Positions 7,141 to 16,192 are shown, counted from the first letter of the stretch. The stretch: 29,723 nt of DNA from Firmicutes bacterium UBA3572 (GCA_002375985.1 DFNH01000023.1:1-29723); one strand, 5' to 3'. The notes: generated by a model from the sequence alone, not told the origin. Numbers and translations are program-made.

Positions 7141-7236
7141 GATTATTATCTACTTATGAGGGATTGAAACCGAAAGCAGGTTTTGGTAACATATATCCAC
7201 CCCACTATCTTGAGCCTACCTATGAGGGATTAAAAC
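7141..7236 (+). CRISPR. Two-repeat CRISPR relic (30-nt type repeat, 66-nt period)
   Basis: CTACTTATGAGGGATTGAAAC at 7150-7170 and CTACCTATGAGGGATTAAAAC at 7216-7236 match at 19 of 21 positions. They are exactly 66 bases apart, as for a 30-nt repeat plus 36-nt spacer. The ATTGAAAC 3' end is the standard ending of repeats processed by Cas6, leaving an 8-nt 5' handle, and closely resembles known Firmicute repeats. The first nine bases differ between the copies, so the repeats are degenerate and the array is probably dead. No further unit was seen on either side, and no cas gene is adjacent. Confidence 0.6.
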
Positions 7237-7426
7237 TCTGCCTGTTCTAATTAGATTAACAACCGCCTGTTCCGTTTTCAGTCTACTAATGACCAAGTTT
7301 GACTGATTCCGGACGCCTGGATATATTATCCACGACCGGCGTCGCTGCGCTTTGACTCCCGTCCGGAAGCTCCGGAACGGGTGGCCGACTTCACCGGAAT
7401 ATGCATTTAAGGGAACGGTGGGGAGC

Positions 7427-9007
7427 GTGAACCCAGGCCGGCGAACGGAAAAGTTAAGAGAGCGGCTCCGCCTTCTGGAGAGGATTGTCGACTCCCTCCC
7501 GGATGGCGTCCTTGCCATCGACCGCGAAGGCAAGGTGATCCTGTGGAACCGGGCCGTGGAGGAAATGACGGGAGTCAGGAAGGAAGAAGTGCTGGGCAGG
7601 GGCGAATATGCTCACGCCGTTCCGTTTTACGGAGAACGCAGGCCCATCCTCGTGAACATCGTGCTTGGCAACGGCAAGGAGTGGGAACGGAAATACGAAA
7701 AAATCGAGCGGAAGGGCCAAGTTCTTACCGGCGAAGGTTTCGCCCCCTACGGTTACGGCGGCCGGGGACTTCATTTCTGGTCCCTCGCAGCCCCTATCTG
7801 CGACGAGGAAGGGAACCTGGTCGGGGCGGTCCAATGCATCCGCGACATCGGCGAGCGCAGACAGATGGAGGACGAACTGAGGCACTGGAGCACGCACGAC
7901 GCTCTCACCGGGCTTTACAACCGCGCCTTCTTCGAGGAGGAACTGCGCCGGCTGGAGAAGGGTCGCTCCTTTCCCGTGAGCTTCATCCTCTGCGACCTCG
8001 ACGGCCTGAAGGTGGTCAACGATGCCCTGGGCCACGAGCGGGGTGACGAGCTTTTGCGCCGTGCCGCCGGGGTGATCGCAAGCTGCGTCCGGGGGTCCGA
8101 CCTGGTGGCCAGGGTGGGCGGAGATGAATTTGCCGTGGTGTTGCCGCAAACGGACCGGGCGGCGGCGGAGGAAGTGGCCGGGCGCATAAAGCAGGCCGTG
8201 GAGGAGGAAAACGCGGGGCGCCCCGAGATCCCTCTGAGCATTTCGGTGGGCACGGCCACGGCCGAAGACCCGGGGCGTCCGCTGGTCGAGGCATACAAGG
8301 AGGCCGACGACGCGATGTACAGGGACAAGCTGGCCAAGGGGGCGAAGCCGCGGGGTGCCGTCGTCCGGATCCTCAAGGCGGCCCTGGCGGAAAGGGATTG
8401 CGCCGCCGCAGGCCACGCGGAGCGCGTGAAAGAGTTGGCCTGCGCGCTGGGTGAGGCTGTCGGGCTTTCTCACGCGGATATGAACAAGCTGCGTCTCCTG
8501 GCCGATGTGCACGACATCGGTAAGCTGGGTGTGTCCGAGCGGGTCCTTTCCAAGACGGCGCTTACCGACGAGGAAAGGGAAGAGTTCAAGCGGCACCCCG
8601 AGGTGGGATACCGCATCGCCCTATCTTCGCTCGAGCTGGCGCCGGTGGCCGAACTCATCCGCCAGCACCACGAGTGGTGGAACGGGCAGGGGTACCCGCG
8701 GGGGCTGGCCGGCGAGGAGATCCACATCTTAAGCCGCATCCTGGCCCTGGCGGACGCCTATGACACCCTGACCTCCGACCCTCCTGCCGGCCGGGCGCTG
8801 TCGCACGGGGACGCCCTGGCGGAGATCCAAAAGCGCGCAGGTGTGCAGTTTGATCCTCAGTTGGCAGAGGTCTTCGTCAGCCTGATGTCGGAGCGGGGCC
8901 AGCCGTCTGCCGCCGGCGGCTCTGAAAAAAAGGAACACGGTCCCGGGCCCCAGGCTCTCGGCCGCAATCGAAGGAAAAGGGAGGGGGCTCAGTCGCGCCG
9001 TGAATAA
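7427..9007 (+). CDS. PAS-GGDEF-HD-GYP cyclic-di-GMP signalling protein
   Basis: The 526-residue protein has a PAS domain (about 12-145), a GGDEF diguanylate cyclase domain (about 155-310) and an HD-GYP phosphodiesterase domain (about 325-490). The active site VGGDEF is intact near residue 231. An inhibitory I-site RGSD lies five residues upstream, so product feedback is expected. The HD pair is in ADVHDIGKLG (about 361) and the GYP in GQGYPRGLAGEE (about 421). Both making and degrading modules look catalytically competent. GTG 7427 after GGTGGGGAG is preferred over the upstream TTG at 7352. No membrane helix is seen, so it is probably cytoplasmic. Its stop overlaps the next start by 8 bases. 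Confidence 0.9.
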   Translation: MNPGRRTEKLRERLRLLERIVDSLPDGVLAIDREGKVILWNRAVEEMTGVRKEEVLGRGEYAHAVPFYGERRPILVNIVLGNGKEWERKYEKIERKGQVLTGEGFAPYGYGGRGLHFWSLAAPICDEEGNLVGAVQCIRDIGERRQMEDELRHWSTHDALTGLYNRAFFEEELRRLEKGRSFPVSFILCDLDGLKVVNDALGHERGDELLRRAAGVIASCVRGSDLVARVGGDEFAVVLPQTDRAAAEEVAGRIKQAVEEENAGRPEIPLSISVGTATAEDPGRPLVEAYKEADDAMYRDKLAKGAKPRGAVVRILKAALAERDCAAAGHAERVKELACALGEAVGLSHADMNKLRLLADVHDIGKLGVSERVLSKTALTDEEREEFKRHPEVGYRIALSSLELAPVAELIRQHHEWWNGQGYPRGLAGEEIHILSRILALADAYDTLTSDPPAGRALSHGDALAEIQKRAGVQFDPQLAEVFVSLMSERGQPSAAGGSEKKEHGPGPQALGRNRRKREGAQSRRE

Positions 9008-11147
9008 AGAAACGCCGGTGTTGTACCATGAGGATCTGGAACAAGCCGGGTTACAGCAACTTCAAGACAGGATGGGCCAGGCTCTGGGGCTGGTAATTCT
9101 CCTTACCTACCCGGACGGGCGCCCGCTGACTGCGCCGTCCAACTTAGACTCTTTCTGTGCCCTCCTCCATGCCGTCCCTGAGGGAAGGAGCCGCTGTGAA
9201 GCCTCGTGCACGGCTGCTGCCAGAGCCGCAGCGGCTAAGGGGAGGGAGATTCTGCACACCTGCCATGCCGGTTTGGTGCAGCTGGCGGTTCCCCTGCGGG
9301 TGGCCGGCGAAACAGTGGCGGTGCTACTGGCGGGCCGTGTGGCCCTCCGCCCTTTTGGGGAGGAAGCGGTGGCGCGGCTGGCCCTTGATGTCGGCCTTGA
9401 CCCCGGGGAACTCGCGGCGGCGGCCGGCGCGCTCCCTGTCTGGTCAGAGGAGCAGCTCCGGACCGCCGGCGCGCTGGTGGGGCTGGTGACGGAGATCGTG
9501 GCACGGCTTGTGCACGCGGCGCGGGAGGCCCGGAAGAAAGCGGACCGGCTCGTCTTTCTCTACGATTTTTCCCGGATGGTGTCCGGTAGCCTCGAGGTGA
9601 GCGAGGTGGCGCAGCGGGCCCTGGAGGCGGTGCTGGAGGTGACCGGCGCCACCAGCGGGTCTGTGGTGATGTTGAGCGAGGAACTTCCAGGGGTTTTGGC
9701 CAGCGAGACGGCGGCGACCCTGGAGTCCGGGAGCGAGTTCCGGGTCGTGCCGACCGGCGAAGTCGTCGCCGCCGTCGAGCGGGAAGGGCGCGCCGTGCAC
9801 TTCGACAGCCGCCCCGGAGCCGGGATGGCCGAAGAAAGGCGGCCGGCGGTGGCCGTGCCCCTCACGGTGGGGGGCAGGGTGACGGGCGTGCTGACCGTCG
9901 CGGGCAGGCCGGAAGGCGCGCCCTTCAGCAAGGACGAGACCGCTTTTTTGACCACTCTGGGCACCGGCCTGGGGCTGGCGCTGCAAAACGCCCGCCTTTT
10001 TCGCCAGTTGCGGGCGAGGGCGGCCATGCTGGAACGCCTGATCGACTTGGGGCAGGCGCTGGCTGGCTGCCTCGAGGAGAGCAAGGTGTTCGAGACGGCC
10101 CTGGCGGGTGTGAGGGATGTCCTCGGTGCGCAGTGGTGTGCGTTGCGCCTGCTTGACGAGGAGACGGGCGAACTGGTGCTCAAGGCCAGTCTGGGCATGA
10201 GCGCGGAGCTGCAGCAAAAGGTGGGCCGGGTCCGGCCGGAGGGTAGCCTGCTGGGCGAGGCGCTCCGGAGAGGGGAGCCGTTTGCCGTGGACGATATAAC
10301 CGCTGCCGGGCCCGGCATGCAACTGCCCTGTTACGCATCCGAGATGCGGGCGGTGGCCGTGGCGCCGGTAAAGGCGGGAGGGAAGGTGCTGGGCACCCTG
10401 AAGGTGTGCTCTCCGGAACCGCGGCGCTGGTCGGAGGAGGAGGTTGGGTATCTGGCCACCGTGGCGGGCCAGGTGGGCCTGGCGCTGGAAAACGCCCGCC
10501 TCTACGCCTCCCTGCGCCAGTACTACCTGAGCGCTCTGCAGGCGCTGGCGGCGGCCCTGGAGGCCAAGGACGCCTACACGCGGGGGCACTCGGTGCGGGT
10601 GGCCCGGCTGGCGCGGGCGTGCGCCCGGGCGCTCGTCCTGAGCGATGAACAACAGGAGCATCTCTACCTGGCCGCGCTGCTGCACGACATAGGCAAGATC
10701 GGCGTGCCCGAAAGCATTCTTTTGAAGCCCGGACGCCCTGATCCGGCGGAGTGGGAGGCGATTAAGCGCCACCCTGTGGCGGGGGCCAGGATTCTGGAGC
10801 CGGCCAGGTTTCCGGCGGAGGTGGTCGCGGCCGTGCGACACCACCACGAGGACTACGACGGCGGGGGCTACCCGGAGGGCCTGGCGGGGGAGGAGATCCC
10901 CCTCCTGGCGCGGGTCATCCGCGTGGCCGATGCCTACGACGCCATGACCTCCGACAGGTCTTACCGGCGCGGGCTTACAGCCGAAGAAGCAATCGAGGAG
11001 CTGCGCCGGGGAGCGGGCCGGCAGTTCGACCCGCGCGTGGTGGAGGCGTTCCTGCGAATACCCGCCCCAGAGATGGAAGAAATCGGGGGGTACCTTGATT
11101 ACCCTTCTCACGGAGGTTTTGTGCAGTTTGGCAGTTTAACGAAATGA
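9000..11147 (+). CDS. PocR-GAF-GAF-HD-GYP phosphodiesterase
   Basis: This 715-residue cytoplasmic protein starts at GTG 9000, inside the end of the preceding gene. Residues about 8-170 form a PocR sensory domain, with cysteines in RCEASC and the conserved TCHAGL (family: small hydrocarbon or metabolite sensing). Two GAF domains follow (about 185-335 and 345-500). The C-terminal HD-GYP domain (about 510-695) has LLHDIGKIGVPE (about 560) and DGGGYPEGLAGEE (about 620). The expected activity is hydrolysis of cyclic-di-GMP. Overlap with the PAS-GGDEF-HD-GYP gene indicates a two-gene operon whose products share the same second messenger. It appears intact. Confidence 0.9.
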   Translation: MNKETPVLYHEDLEQAGLQQLQDRMGQALGLVILLTYPDGRPLTAPSNLDSFCALLHAVPEGRSRCEASCTAAARAAAAKGREILHTCHAGLVQLAVPLRVAGETVAVLLAGRVALRPFGEEAVARLALDVGLDPGELAAAAGALPVWSEEQLRTAGALVGLVTEIVARLVHAAREARKKADRLVFLYDFSRMVSGSLEVSEVAQRALEAVLEVTGATSGSVVMLSEELPGVLASETAATLESGSEFRVVPTGEVVAAVEREGRAVHFDSRPGAGMAEERRPAVAVPLTVGGRVTGVLTVAGRPEGAPFSKDETAFLTTLGTGLGLALQNARLFRQLRARAAMLERLIDLGQALAGCLEESKVFETALAGVRDVLGAQWCALRLLDEETGELVLKASLGMSAELQQKVGRVRPEGSLLGEALRRGEPFAVDDITAAGPGMQLPCYASEMRAVAVAPVKAGGKVLGTLKVCSPEPRRWSEEEVGYLATVAGQVGLALENARLYASLRQYYLSALQALAAALEAKDAYTRGHSVRVARLARACARALVLSDEQQEHLYLAALLHDIGKIGVPESILLKPGRPDPAEWEAIKRHPVAGARILEPARFPAEVVAAVRHHHEDYDGGGYPEGLAGEEIPLLARVIRVADAYDAMTSDRSYRRGLTAEEAIEELRRGAGRQFDPRVVEAFLRIPAPEMEEIGGYLDYPSHGGFVQFGSLTK

Positions 11148-11241
11148 CCGTTCTCCGGCGGTCCGACTGTGTGCTTGAGCCAATGAAGGATCAGAAGGAT
11201 TTAAAGCCATAACAACTCCATAACTACCGGAGGTCGAGAAA

Positions 11242-11337
11242 ATGCGTGAGGGCGAAAGGAAACTCTGGACGATCCGCGAGCACCACACGCTGATAGTCGG
11301 CGTGGACGTAAGCCAAGAAGAAACACCCGGGGTCTAG
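11242..11337 (+). pseudogene. IS110-family transposase N-terminal fragment
   Basis: GGAGG at 11229-11233 precedes ATG 11242. The 31-codon frame contains HHTLIVGVDVSQE, the first acidic strand (VGVDV) of the IS110 DEDD transposase. The frame then runs into a stop at 11335-11337, where sequence homologous to a different transposase begins on the other strand. Only the start of the gene and its ribosome site survive. The short length keeps the assignment moderate. Confidence 0.5.
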
Positions 11338-11699
11338 CCACAGCCAGCTGAAAAAGTCGTAGAAAGTGCTCACGCCGGGAGTTTGTTCCCGGTCCGGGTC
11401 GAAACCACACAACACCGCCAGCAACAAGCACGGGCCAAACGTGTGCTGAACCGGGTCACACTGTGCTCGGCCAAGCGGGCCATCACGATACAAGCGCGGA
11501 GCACCGTTATCGGATCCCGGGCTAAAGCGCCGGTGGCGGCGTAAAGGGGTTGCGGAAAAGGTATGGCGGGGGCCAGGTTCAGGTGCCGGAGCTTGCCGAT
11601 CAGCGGCAAAAGCGCATTAACCCGTTCCGGAAACACCGGGTAGAAGGAAACGAGCTTGTCTTTAATGAATTTAGCAACCAAGTGCAAAAAGTGCGGCAA
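11338..11699 (-). mobile_element. DDE-type transposase relic, copy B (N-terminal part)
   Basis: The minus strand reads FYPVFPERVNALLPLIGKL, PLYAATGALARDPITVLRAC and MARLAEHSVTRF. After a frameshift it reads LLAVLCGFDPDREQTPGV and FYDFFSW, where it stops at the IS110-like fragment. The protein and DNA match copy A (about 6841-7056) over roughly 215 bases, including the shared TAAAGGGGTTGC. Copy B keeps more of the N-terminus but none of the catalytic or C-terminal part. Confidence 0.7.
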
Positions 11700-11891
11700 G
11701 AGCTAGGAAAGCTGGCTGAAGGTTTAATCGCCGAAGCCGAAGAGATAAGCAATTTGGCTGAAATAGAAGTTGCTGCAACTGAAAAAATTGCCGCCACCGC
11801 CGAAGAGGCGTATGCGGTTGCTGAAAGACTCAAGACGATCCGTTTTGACGACGCTTCCCACCATCCAAAAACACATCCAAGAGCAAAATAG
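11691..11891 (+). CDS. Short coiled-coil open frame, hypothetical
   Basis: A plus-strand frame downstream of the transposase relic gives about 66 residues rich in Ala and Glu (RQELGKLAEGLIAEAEEIS, then ATEKIAATAEEAYAVAERL), which would form a coiled coil. GTG 11691 is a possible start but has no clear ribosome site, and the frame also extends upstream into transposase DNA. It may be the end of a gene cut by the element. No family recognised. Confidence 0.25.
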   Translation: MRQELGKLAEGLIAEAEEISNLAEIEVAATEKIAATAEEAYAVAERLKTIRFDDASHHPKTHPRAK

Positions 11892-12037
11892 CGGAAAGAG
11901 GCGGTGGGGCGAGGAGGCTTCTCCTTGCGCCTTCTTGGGGGTTATGTGGCGCTCAGCGGTCGAAATCCCGTCTTGAACGGCGGCGTTTTTGTTTTTTAGT
12001 GCGGGGTGTCGCTGTTCACTCGGCTAAGGCGGCAATC

Positions 12038-12072
12038 AACCACCCTTTATAGCATTTTAGGGGGTGGTTTTT
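12038..12072 (+). terminator. Intrinsic terminator upstream of the methylcitrate operon
   Basis: AACCACCC (12038-12045) pairs with GGGTGGTT (12062-12069), followed by a short T run. It isolates the prp operon from the region to its left. The remaining intergenic DNA (11,892-12,169) holds an AT-rich stretch near 12,112-12,145 that probably contains the prpE promoter. Confidence 0.7.
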
Positions 12073-12091
12073 GCCATTTACGGCCGTCCTC

Positions 12092-12121
12092 TTGCCGTAC
12101 AACCCAATCAGATAACATTAT
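12092..12121 (+). promoter_or_regulatory. Possible promoter of the prp operon
   Basis: TTGCCG (12092-12097) and CATTAT (12116-12121) are separated by 18 bases, each matching sigma-A consensus at four of six positions. The region just downstream is very AT-rich with a repeated CATTATAT element. No operator or sigma-54 site was recognised. Confidence 0.3.
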
Positions 12122-12169
12122 ATTAATCATTATATCAATATTAGCAGCGGGGAGGGGGGTCAGGAATCA

Positions 12170-14074
12170 ATGATGAGCAAGTACGAAGAGATCTACCGGT
12201 ATTCTATCGATAATCCGGCGGGGTTCTGGGCAGAAGCGGCAGAGGACATTCACTGGTTTAAGAAGTGGGACAAGGTTTTGGATGATTCGAAAAAGCCGCT
12301 GTACCGCTGGTTTGTGGGCGGAGAGCTGAATACCTGTTACAACGCTTTAGATCGACATATCGAAGCCGGTCGGGGAGACCAAACAGCGTTGATTTACGAC
12401 AGCCCGGTTACGGGTGTGGTCAGGGCGCTGAGCTACAAGGATTTGCTTGATCAGGTAGCCCGTTTTGCCGGGGCAATGATCGGCCAGGGAATAACAAAAG
12501 GCGACCGGGTTGTCATCTACATGCCGATGGTGCCCGAGGCGGTGGTTGCCATGCTGGCCTGTGCCCGGATTGGCGCCATTCATTCCGTGGTGTTCGGAGG
12601 CTTTGCGGCGCGCGAGCTGGCCTCCCGGATCGATGACGCCAAGCCCAAACTAATTGTTTCCGCCTCCTGCGGCATTGAGGGCAAACGCATAATAGATTAC
12701 AAGGCGCTCCTGGACGAGGCTATCGAAATCAGCACGGTGAAACCGGCGCGCTGCATTATCCTGCAGCGCCCGCAGGCCGAGGCGGTGCTGCGGCCCGGGC
12801 GTGACCTGGATTGGCAGGAGGTAATGGCTGAAGCTAAGCCGATAGATTGCGTGCCTGTTGCCGCCACTGATCCCCTCTATATACTTTACACTTCCGGTAC
12901 AACCGGGCGTCCAAGAGGAGTTGTGCGCGACAACGGCGGGCACGCCGTGGCTTTAAAGTGGTCCATAAAGAATGTGTATGGTATGCAGCCGGGCGAAGTG
13001 TGGTGGGCGGCTTCTGATGTGGGTTGGGTTGTGGGGCATTCCTATATCGTTTATGCCCCCCTGTTAAACGGCAATACTACCATCGTTTATGAAGGTAAGC
13101 CGGTGGGCACGCCAGATCCAGGAGCCTTTTGGCGTGTAATTTCCCAGCACAAGGTCCGCGCCCTGTTCACGGCACCTACGGCGATTCGGGCTATCAAGCG
13201 CGAGGATCCGCAAGGCAGGTATCTTGACCGCTATTCTATTTCCGACTTCCGTACCCTTTTTCTGGCCGGGGAACGGTGCGACCCGAATACCTTGAATTGG
13301 GCCCAAGATATATTGAAGGTTCCGGTGATCGACAACTGGTGGCAGACAGAAACCGGTTGGCCTATTGTCGCCAATTGTCTCGGGATAGAGAAATTACCGA
13401 TCAAGGCGGGTTCTCCGACCAAGCCGGTGCCGGGGTACGACGTGCAGATTTTCGATGAACAGGGCCGCGTCAAGGCTGCCGGGGAGTTCGGTAATATAGT
13501 GATCAAATTGCCGTTACCGCCAGGGTGCCTGATGACCTTGTGGAATAACGATGAGTATTACCAAAAATTCTACTTGGATCGCTACCCCGGCTATTATCTG
13601 ACGGGAGACGCCGGCTATAAGGACGAGGACGGTTACCTCTGGATCATGAGCCGCATTGATGACGTTATTAATACGGCAGGGCACCGCTTGTCCACGGGGG
13701 CCATGGAGGAAGTGATTTCTTCCCACCCGGATGTGGCCGAATGTGCCGTGGTGGGAGTGGCGGATGAGCTTAAGGGCGAACTGTCGGTTGGTTTCGTGGT
13801 GCTCAAAGCGGGTGTTAAGCGGCCCCACGAACAAATTGTGGCCGAGGTCATTCAATTGGTAAGAGACCAAATTGGTCCTGTGGCCGCGTTTAAAAAGGTT
13901 GCCGTGGTGAAACGCCTGCCCAAAACGCGCTCGGGCAAGATTTTGCGCAGTACTATACGCAAGATGGCTGACGGGGCCGAGTACGAGGTGCCGCCGACCA
14001 TTGACAACCCGGACGCCCTCGATGAAGTTAAAGAAGCTCTCTGTAAATTGGGTTACCCCAAGAGCAGGTTTTGA
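12170..14074 (+). CDS. prpE: Propionyl-CoA synthetase (AMP-forming)
   Basis: The 634-residue acyl-CoA synthetase activates propionate to propionyl-CoA via propionyl-AMP. It has the AMP-binding P-loop YTSGTTGRPRGVVRDNGGHA near residue 240; the GVVRDNGGHA extension is typical of PrpE/ACSS3 rather than acetate Acs. WWQTETGWP follows near 390. The C-terminal catalytic lysine region is PKTRSGKILR near 583-592, a possible acetylation switch. Length fits PrpE. Two tandem ATG codons (12170, 12173) follow a G-rich Shine-Dalgarno. It is the first gene of prpE-prpB-prpC-prpD, which strongly supports propionate over acetate as substrate. Confidence 0.9.
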   Translation: MMSKYEEIYRYSIDNPAGFWAEAAEDIHWFKKWDKVLDDSKKPLYRWFVGGELNTCYNALDRHIEAGRGDQTALIYDSPVTGVVRALSYKDLLDQVARFAGAMIGQGITKGDRVVIYMPMVPEAVVAMLACARIGAIHSVVFGGFAARELASRIDDAKPKLIVSASCGIEGKRIIDYKALLDEAIEISTVKPARCIILQRPQAEAVLRPGRDLDWQEVMAEAKPIDCVPVAATDPLYILYTSGTTGRPRGVVRDNGGHAVALKWSIKNVYGMQPGEVWWAASDVGWVVGHSYIVYAPLLNGNTTIVYEGKPVGTPDPGAFWRVISQHKVRALFTAPTAIRAIKREDPQGRYLDRYSISDFRTLFLAGERCDPNTLNWAQDILKVPVIDNWWQTETGWPIVANCLGIEKLPIKAGSPTKPVPGYDVQIFDEQGRVKAAGEFGNIVIKLPLPPGCLMTLWNNDEYYQKFYLDRYPGYYLTGDAGYKDEDGYLWIMSRIDDVINTAGHRLSTGAMEEVISSHPDVAECAVVGVADELKGELSVGFVVLKAGVKRPHEQIVAEVIQLVRDQIGPVAAFKKVAVVKRLPKTRSGKILRSTIRKMADGAEYEVPPTIDNPDALDEVKEALCKLGYPKSRF

Positions 14075-14138
14075 GACTGTCCAGAACCGGAAAAATGCCG
14101 GGATAGGGCGAAAATCTTTTTTATTTAAGGAGGCAATT

Positions 14139-15029
14139 ATGTCCCAGAATGTTTCCGCAGGCGCCCGTTTGCGCCGTGCGGTCGCTGAGGAGTCACCCCT
14201 GCAGGTGGTTGGTGTTATCAATGCTTACGCCGCCATAATGGCCGAGCGGGTGGGATTCCGCGCGCTGTACCTTTCCGGGGCCGGTGTGGCTAATGCTTCC
14301 TACGGCTTGCCGGATCTGGGGATGACTAGCCTCAATGACGTGCTGGAAGACGTGCGGCGCATCACCTCCGCCTCCGATCTGCCGCTGCTGGTGGATGCCG
14401 ATACCGGCTGGGGCGGTGTTTTGAACGTTGCGCGCACTGTGCAGCAGATGATCAAGGCGGGGGCGGCGGGCATCCACTTGGAGGATCAGGTGCCTAACAA
14501 GCGCTGCGGTCACCGCCCTGGTAAGTTCGTCGTCAGCAAAGAAGAAATGGTGGAGCGCATCAAAGCGGCGGTGGACGCCAGAACCGACGACAGCTTTGTC
14601 GTTATGGCGCGCACCGATGCTTTGGCGGTAGAGGGGTTGGAGGCGGCAATCGAGCGCGCCTGCTTGTATGTTGAGGCCGGAGCGGATATGATTTTTCCTG
14701 AGGCCGTCCAGGAGCTGGAACAGTATAAACGGTTTGTTGAAGCCGTGGGGGTGCCGGTGTTGGCCAACATCACCGAGTTTGGCGTGACGCCGCTGTTCAC
14801 CACCGAGGAATTAAACAAAGTCGGCGTGAAGCTGGCGCTTTATCCCCTGTCGGCCTTCCGGGCCATGAGCATGGCGGCGCTTAAGGTCTATAAAACTTTG
14901 CGCGAACAGGGTACCCAGAGAGAAGTCCTGAACATAATGCAGACGCGGATGGAGCTTTATGAGTTTTTGAATTACCACCATTATGAACAAAAACTTGACG
15001 AACTATTTTTGCGAAAGGAGCGGAAATAA
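14139..15029 (+). CDS. prpB: 2-methylisocitrate lyase
   Basis: The 296-residue enzyme cleaves 2-methylisocitrate to pyruvate and succinate, the last step of the methylcitrate cycle. The active-site motif KRCGH is at residues 121-125 and the Mg-binding DADTGWG near 86-92, typical of the isocitrate lyase/PEP mutase superfamily. It has PrpB length, shorter than isocitrate lyase. AAGGAGG (14128-14134) places the start at ATG 14139; the frame is open further upstream into prpE's tail, but that part is not family-like. It lies 64 bases after prpE and 5 bases before prpC. Confidence 0.93.
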   Translation: MSQNVSAGARLRRAVAEESPLQVVGVINAYAAIMAERVGFRALYLSGAGVANASYGLPDLGMTSLNDVLEDVRRITSASDLPLLVDADTGWGGVLNVARTVQQMIKAGAAGIHLEDQVPNKRCGHRPGKFVVSKEEMVERIKAAVDARTDDSFVVMARTDALAVEGLEAAIERACLYVEAGADMIFPEAVQELEQYKRFVEAVGVPVLANITEFGVTPLFTTEELNKVGVKLALYPLSAFRAMSMAALKVYKTLREQGTQREVLNIMQTRMELYEFLNYHHYEQKLDELFLRKERK

Positions 15030-15034
15030 GTTTT

Positions 15035-16156
15035 ATGGCTAAAAAAGCAACTGGTGGTTTGCGGGGTGTAACGGCGGGCAGGACTTCCATTTGCACTTGT
15101 GGAATAGAAAACGTGGGACTCACCTACCGTGGTTATTCTGTTCTGGAGTTGGCGGAGAAGGCGACTTTTGAAGAGGTGGCCTACCTGCTGCTCTACGGCC
15201 ATTTACCCACCCGGGCGGAGCTGGATGCTTATAAGCTAAGACTGCAAACTCTGCGCGGGCTGCCAGGGCCACTGAAAGAGGTGCTGGAACGGATCCCGGC
15301 CGACGCTCATCCTATGGATGTGGTGCGTACGGGTTGTTCCATGCTGGGCACCTTAGAGCCGGAACGGGACTTCAGCCGGCAGCATGAGGTGGCCGAGCGC
15401 CTGTTGGCCGTCTTCCCGTCCATCATCTGCTATTGGTATCGCTATGCAAACGATGGTGTGCGCATCGACCCGCATACGAATGACGACACTATCGCCGGGC
15501 ACTTGCTGCATATGCTGCATGGTGCGCCCCCCAATGAGTTGCACCGCCAAGCCTTGAACGTATCCTTGATTCTTTACGCCGAGCATGAGTTTGCCGCCTC
15601 TACCTTTGTGGCGCGGGTTTGTGCCGCCACTTTGTCTGACTTTTACTCCGCCGTCACGGCGGCCATCGGTACGCTGCGCGGACCACTGCACGGTGGGGCG
15701 AACGAAGCCGCGATGGAGTTGATCCAGCGTTTTGAAGCTCCGGAAGAAGCCCGGCAGAGCGTGCTGGACGCTTTGGAGCGGAAGGAGAAGATTATGGGCT
15801 TCGGTCATCCCGTCTACACCGAGGGCGATCCGCGAACGCCGGTGAGCAAATATTGGTCCAAGCGGCTTGCCGAGGAGGTCCGCAAGACCGAACTGTTTGC
15901 TATTTCCGAAGCGATCGAACAGGTGATGTGGGAGAAAAAGAGGCTATTCCCCAACTTAGATTTTTACACTGCCTCTTGTTACCATTTTATGGGCGTGCCG
16001 ACACCGTTGTTTACCCCGATTTTTGCTTGTTCGCGTGTTGCCGGCTGGGCGGCGCATATTGTAGAACAACGCAGCGATAACCGCCTGATCCGGCCTAGTG
16101 CCGAGTACATCGGTCCGGAGACGCGAGCGTATATACCGATTGAAGAACGAGTCTAA
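15035..16156 (+). CDS. prpC: 2-methylcitrate synthase (citrate synthase family)
   Basis: The 373-residue enzyme condenses propionyl-CoA with oxaloacetate. The citrate-synthase catalytic triad is visible: H219 in LHGGANEAAM, H258 in MGFGHPVY and D309 in PNLDFYTA. The short N-terminus is like type II/Gram-positive methylcitrate synthases. AAGGAGCGG overlapping the prpB stop serves as its ribosome site. Citrate synthase activity cannot be excluded from sequence, but the position between prpB and prpD makes methylcitrate synthase the natural reading. Confidence 0.9.
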   Translation: MAKKATGGLRGVTAGRTSICTCGIENVGLTYRGYSVLELAEKATFEEVAYLLLYGHLPTRAELDAYKLRLQTLRGLPGPLKEVLERIPADAHPMDVVRTGCSMLGTLEPERDFSRQHEVAERLLAVFPSIICYWYRYANDGVRIDPHTNDDTIAGHLLHMLHGAPPNELHRQALNVSLILYAEHEFAASTFVARVCAATLSDFYSAVTAAIGTLRGPLHGGANEAAMELIQRFEAPEEARQSVLDALERKEKIMGFGHPVYTEGDPRTPVSKYWSKRLAEEVRKTELFAISEAIEQVMWEKKRLFPNLDFYTASCYHFMGVPTPLFTPIFACSRVAGWAAHIVEQRSDNRLIRPSAEYIGPETRAYIPIEERV

Positions 16157-16192
16157 ACTTTGCGTTTATGAGCTTGTGGGGGGAGGCCGGAA

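Noticed and set aside
7454..8596. 380-codon open frame on the minus strand
   Set aside because: It is antisense to the PAS-GGDEF-HD-GYP gene, whose active-site motifs are all in order. The minus translation has no recognisable domain.
9444..11111. 555-codon open frame on the minus strand
   Set aside because: It lies wholly antisense to the PocR-GAF-GAF-HD-GYP gene in GC-rich DNA. Its translation is low-complexity Arg/His/Gln/Pro with no family motif.
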